From DASXRA01 sp036502575 (GTDB lineage: Bacteria > Actinomycetota > Actinomycetes > Mycobacteriales > Jatrophihabitantaceae), in the NCBI GenBank assembly GCA_036502575.1, contig DASXYL010000002.1:6291-70290 (forward strand): a DNA stretch of 64,000 bases, written 5' to 3'. A model generated the notes under the pieces. The model saw only the letters and a program-made list of their open reading frames with translations, searched no databases and was not told the origin of the DNA. Below are positions 61,601 through 64,000 of this stretch, one piece after another. Made by a program: the position numbers and the translations under genes. Each line of letters begins with the position of its first letter. Within the stretch, counting starts at the first letter, position 1.

Positions 61601-62750
61601 CAGTTCGCCGGGTAGGTCACAGCCCGTGTACGCGTTCAATACCGATTCGTCGGCCGCGCTGGCGATGGTGAACCAGCTGCTCGGGCAGGGCGCTCACGTC
61701 GCCCGGGCTTCTTCTGCCTTCGATGCCGCCGGTGTGCACTTCGACTCCGGCGCCGCGCTCGTGTCGGATGTCGCACTGTCCAGCCTGGCTGCGGATGCCG
61801 AGCACTGGCAAACACCAGTGGTTGGCCTGCCCGGCTACCCGGTGGCGCACTCGCCGCTCGCACTGCCCAAGATCGCGATCTACACCGGCGGGACCACCGT
61901 GCCGACCAACCCGGCCTTCCCGGGCACCGGCGACGGCTACTGCACGACGTCCACGTACTGCGAGGCGATGTTCGACCTCACCCAGCGCGAGGGCGTCCCG
62001 ACGTCGCAGATCGGCCAGCTCACCTCGACCGACCTGACCAACGGTGCACTGCAGAGCGGCGGCTACACGGTACTGATCGATCCTGGCGCGACGATCTCGG
62101 CCACGACACCGGTCGGGACGGCCGGCACCCCCGCGGCGGCCGTGCAGGCGTTCGTCAACGGCGGCGGCACGTTCCTCGGCACCGGGGCGGGCGGCGCGAC
62201 CAGTGCCCGGAACGCCGGCGTGACCACTCTGAACACCAACACGATCACCGGCATCAGCACGCCCGGCTCGACGTTCGACGCGACGTGGAACACTGCGAAT
62301 CCCGCGGCTTGGGGCATGGACGCCGGCGGTTGGATCTACCGCGAGTCGAACAACGACCCTAACTTCGACCCAGCCACGCTCGCCGGTAACGGCACCACTA
62401 TTCCGGCGGCGACAGCGGTGGCGACGTTCGCGCCCGCGGGCGATTGCGGTGGACCGGCCGGATTCGGCAACTGCTACGGCTACGAGGTCAACGCCAACGC
62501 GAACCTGCCCGGCCGTCCGGCGATCGTCGATCAGCCGTTCGGGGCGGGGCACGCGATCATGCTCGGCTTCGATCCCTGGTACCGCTCGTGGACCGCGCAG
62601 GGGGAACGGCTCGTCCTGAACGCCCTGCTCTACCCGGCGGGCACCGCGCCCGCGCCGTTGACGAGCAGCAAGCTGCCCGACGTCGCCAACCGGCCGGTTA
62701 ACGCCAGCGGGGGCATCCCACCGCTGCCGACCAACCGCGACCGTCCATAG
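58632..62750 (+). CDS. Secreted multidomain M14 zinc carboxypeptidase with N-terminal beta-helix
   Basis: A 1372-aa exported protein. A Sec signal (LGILCAATLVVATFAALSPGAPAAA) leads to a right-handed parallel beta-helix (about residues 35-400; FRTIQSAIDAARSGDTVRVCAGTYVE start, ITDNAFGVINTTADG end). An M14 peptidase domain follows with zinc ligands His608 and Glu611 (GAPHGNEPAGGE), His697 (FIDAHQQSSGYFF) and catalytic Glu773 (GMTYEKG). The last 250 residues look like a glutamine-amidotransferase-like fold (PKIAIYTGG, VQAFVNGGGTFLGTG). The combination is unusual. GTG 58632 is chosen for the signal peptide. The M1 gene follows after 10 bp. Confidence 0.82.
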   Translation: MNGRKQLGILCAATLVVATFAALSPGAPAAAGRPTTLVVGLTCPGGHFRTIQSAIDAARSGDTVRVCAGTYVEGSGAPGSNALTIAKSIDLVGAGADQVRVQARKGAQIVESPPDIHHGKGDLVAVIGSSVDISGITFDANGAYATAGVVYVDSRGSIVRSRVTGLDTDESANGYTVPGGFRSNPFGFGIAHVSTSSRPHTLTVDHTRVDHYNAAGVVIDGAGATAVLTNDQIAGRNLCQNYNDPTAGGPTVIDGNCEASGGSTPIAPPLPLTTGPLFGQDGVRVGAGATVAMSGDTVSSNLVNGSGSPVQSVYAPTPNNDPYPLGDHAENNQNLHLGAGVRLVGAGTSSITRSNITDNAFGVINTTADGITAATTPVDARNNWWGLRTGTVPLPTPGPAVWPDVVTPTAPNPPTPENPVNGAPVANAACPAGISDSSAVTFCPYRSSDQADTAAGEYPIADAPGAVSAQACTGDVQVDPNIPTYDSFFETTLGSGTTGDGLSGATPSAKKTGQLTAYMQAVVDAINAHSHTTGRRVAAKIVHEGNSVLGTPFYYVVIGTPDNIANLDSGRNDQAFWRGLIDGTTPPSKALAQASERPAFAWITGAPHGNEPAGGEASVKELYELAARTDCDNTARLANLDVFIQPVTAPDDRDHNNRTTAWASDPNRDRGTFHMPENQALIGAITKYPGLFFIDAHQQSSGYFFPPDQDAAHHEIAHSALDAIQNVIGPAIQNAFNDQTGQYRNYDTYDLFVPEYGDTVPALLQGGAGMTYEKGNNENYGKQVYDHYLAMDTTVNVVADQKNALLAAWIKQWPEAVEQGQDCTVQNNTQVSPPVIDQYEIGQSSIGQEPNTDVCGYYYLPGKHSGDVAATLKELQYVGVKVYQLDHSVTVSGAHRFGDLDVNAVQGQGSPVRTDRITLPAGTLYIPLAQGTKHWIQAVLGENPYLPFNYFYDQVTWSYSLLRGFAGDGFLTRQLPHNVELRLIGQPRLGSSPGRSQPVYAFNTDSSAALAMVNQLLGQGAHVARASSAFDAAGVHFDSGAALVSDVALSSLAADAEHWQTPVVGLPGYPVAHSPLALPKIAIYTGGTTVPTNPAFPGTGDGYCTTSTYCEAMFDLTQREGVPTSQIGQLTSTDLTNGALQSGGYTVLIDPGATISATTPVGTAGTPAAAVQAFVNGGGTFLGTGAGGATSARNAGVTTLNTNTITGISTPGSTFDATWNTANPAAWGMDAGGWIYRESNNDPNFDPATLAGNGTTIPAATAVATFAPAGDCGGPAGFGNCYGYEVNANANLPGRPAIVDQPFGAGHAIMLGFDPWYRSWTAQGERLVLNALLYPAGTAPAPLTSSKLPDVANRPVNASGGIPPLPTNRDRP

Positions 62751-62760
62751 GAGGAACGCC

Positions 62761-64000
62761 ATGACTTCTCGGCTCTTCGCCGTGTCGAGTTCGGTACTGC
62801 TGCTCGTCGCCGCGTCGTCGAGCGTCGCCGGTGGGCAGCCTTCGCACGGTGATGCCTGGCGGTGCGGCTCGGGCGCGCGTTCCTTGTCGCACCTCGGCGA
62901 TCACGTGTATCCCGAGGCGGGCAACGGCGGCTACACCAGCCTGCACACCGACGTCCACCTGGCCTATGACGCCCCGTCGAACCGGTTCCTGCCGGGCAAC
63001 CACGTCGTGCTGACCGACTCGGCCACGCAGTGCCTGTCCGACTTCAGCCTCGACTTCGAGCGGCACTCGGCGGCGAACCCGGTCGACGGCCCGGACCTGA
63101 CCGTGCAGTCCATCACGGTGAACGGCCGGCCCGCGTCGTTCCGGTTCGTAGAGCCGACCTACCCGGGCGACCCCAACGGCCAGGACGACCCGGACCCCCG
63201 GGCGCACCAAGCCTCGCAGGTCACGCCCGTCGGCGGCCCGAACCACAACCCGTTGCCGCCGGCGTGTACCCCCGAGGTGACCGGTGACGACGTGAACGCC
63301 CAGAACGGTGATCCGTGCCCCGCCAACAAGCTGGTGATCACGCCGCGCCGCCCCCTCCGGGCCGGCGAGATCTTCCGGGTGACGGTGAACTACACCGGAC
63401 GGCCGGGCGTGCACACCGACGGCGACGGCTCGACCGAGGGCTGGTTCGTCGGCGCCGACGGCTCGTTCGTCACCACCGAGCCGGTCGGGACGATGGACTG
63501 GATGCCGCTCAACAACCACCCGTCCGTGAAGCCGACCTACGACTTCTACGACACCGTGACCAGGGGCCGCACGGCGATCGCCAACGGCCGCCTGATCTCA
63601 GGCCCGACCGACAACGCGCCCGACGCGAACTTCGCCGGCGGCTCGACGAGCTGGCACTGGAAGTCGCCGGAGCCGATCGCGAACTACCTCGTCGAGAACA
63701 GCGTCGGCAACTTCGACTACTCGTTCCGGACGGGCGCCAACGACGTCGTCTACTTCGAGGCGCAGGACTCCGGGATCACGGACGCGCGCAAGGCGCTCAA
63801 CAAGGTCGCGATGGACCAGCAGGAGGCGATCACGCACTTCGAGGAGCAGTTCAGCGGGCCGTTCCCGTTCAACTCCGACGGCATCGTCGTCGCCAAGCCG
63901 ACGGCGAGCTTCGAGGAGGAGATGCAGACGAAGATCGTCTTCGTCGGCGGCCGCATCGCCGCGGACACCTTCAGCCACGAGAACATGCACCAGTGGTGGG
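62761..64000 (+). CDS. Secreted M1-family metallopeptidase (partial, runs off the window)
   Basis: The first 413 residues of a gluzincin peptidase. A signal peptide (LFAVSSSVLLLVAASSSVAGG) precedes the N-terminal beta-saddle domain. The zinc motif HENMHQWWG (His406, Glu407, His410) lies at the window edge, with the substrate-binding FEEEMQTKIVF about 20 residues before it in place of the usual GxMEN. GGAGG at 62751 sets the ATG. It is 10 bp after the giant M14 gene, so both are probably coexpressed for extracellular protein or peptide breakdown. Confidence 0.88.
   Translation, partial: MTSRLFAVSSSVLLLVAASSSVAGGQPSHGDAWRCGSGARSLSHLGDHVYPEAGNGGYTSLHTDVHLAYDAPSNRFLPGNHVVLTDSATQCLSDFSLDFERHSAANPVDGPDLTVQSITVNGRPASFRFVEPTYPGDPNGQDDPDPRAHQASQVTPVGGPNHNPLPPACTPEVTGDDVNAQNGDPCPANKLVITPRRPLRAGEIFRVTVNYTGRPGVHTDGDGSTEGWFVGADGSFVTTEPVGTMDWMPLNNHPSVKPTYDFYDTVTRGRTAIANGRLISGPTDNAPDANFAGGSTSWHWKSPEPIANYLVENSVGNFDYSFRTGANDVVYFEAQDSGITDARKALNKVAMDQQEAITHFEEQFSGPFPFNSDGIVVAKPTASFEEEMQTKIVFVGGRIAADTFSHENMHQWW

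Overview
The window is dense, GC-rich bacterial chromosome with frequent GTG starts, 4-bp ATGA overlaps and strong GGAGG-type ribosome binding sites. A SigR/RsrA redox pair with the mycothiol-system cysteine pattern, a SARP/BTAD-NB-ARC-TPR regulator, a DUF222/HNH (13E12-type) gene and adjacent aroA-rsgA all point to an actinomycete (Actinomycetota). Abundant secreted glycosidases and sugar uptake genes suggest a soil or plant-litter heterotroph. A Frankineae/Jatrophihabitans-like lineage is possible, but that is only inference. No rRNA, tRNA, CRISPR array, prophage or intact insertion sequence was seen.

Layout. 1-3.5 kb: a sodium:solute symporter, a LacI regulator and the tail of a lost glycosidase. 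3.6-8.6 kb: rsrA-sigR, a YbaK deacylase, an RmlC-like cupin, a hydrolase, pyrE, a methyltransferase and a YedK/HMCES-type peptidase. 8.6-17.8 kb: a Tat-exported GH95 alpha-L-fucosidase, aroA and rsgA separated by a structured repeat, MOSC, FMN-binding and DUF1801 proteins, an adenylate kinase and an aminotransferase with a DUF2087 partner. 18-20.4 kb: an unrecognised three-gene cassette (two-TM protein, cupin-like protein, HD hydrolase). 20.4-27 kb: a THUMP-like methyltransferase, a FUSC transporter, a PLP decarboxylase and a BBE-type oxidase. 27-38.3 kb: a large SARP regulator, hisN, queA-SDR divergent from soxR, plsC, a KhtTU-like antiporter and small redox/CoA proteins. 38.4-44.4 kb: an HNH gene in repetitive DNA, a GGDEF/EAL protein, and MFS and AI-2E transporters. 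44.4-50.4 kb: a GH27 alpha-galactosidase and a complete potA-D-B-C polyamine-type ABC operon. 50.5-53.4 kb: NUDIX, PrmC-like, a frameshifted NTF2-like gene and an AraC regulator. 53.4-58.3 kb: a ROK-controlled rbsA-C-B type sugar ABC transporter. 58.6-64 kb: a giant secreted beta-helix/M14 peptidase fusion and an M1 peptidase cut by the window edge.

The most unusual feature is a family of short intergenic elements that begin and end with CTAG (12456-12623, 24124-24175, 37621-37787, and a solo arm at 50403-50422). The two long copies share a nearly identical core of about 55 nt. Around it, long helices differ in sequence between copies but stay base-paired, which is the signature of a structure under selection. 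The elements sit exactly at TAG/CTA stop codons, as if inserted at CTAG with a 4-bp target duplication. A second, unrelated palindrome family (1745-1796 and 16289-16339) sits between convergent genes and also shows a compensatory change.

Regulatory sites readable in the DNA include a SigR-type autoregulatory promoter, a SoxR operator between soxR and SDR-queA, SARP-style 11-bp direct repeats ahead of the BBE oxidase, and a XylR/NagC-like operator next to a CRP-like site ahead of the ROK sugar operon.
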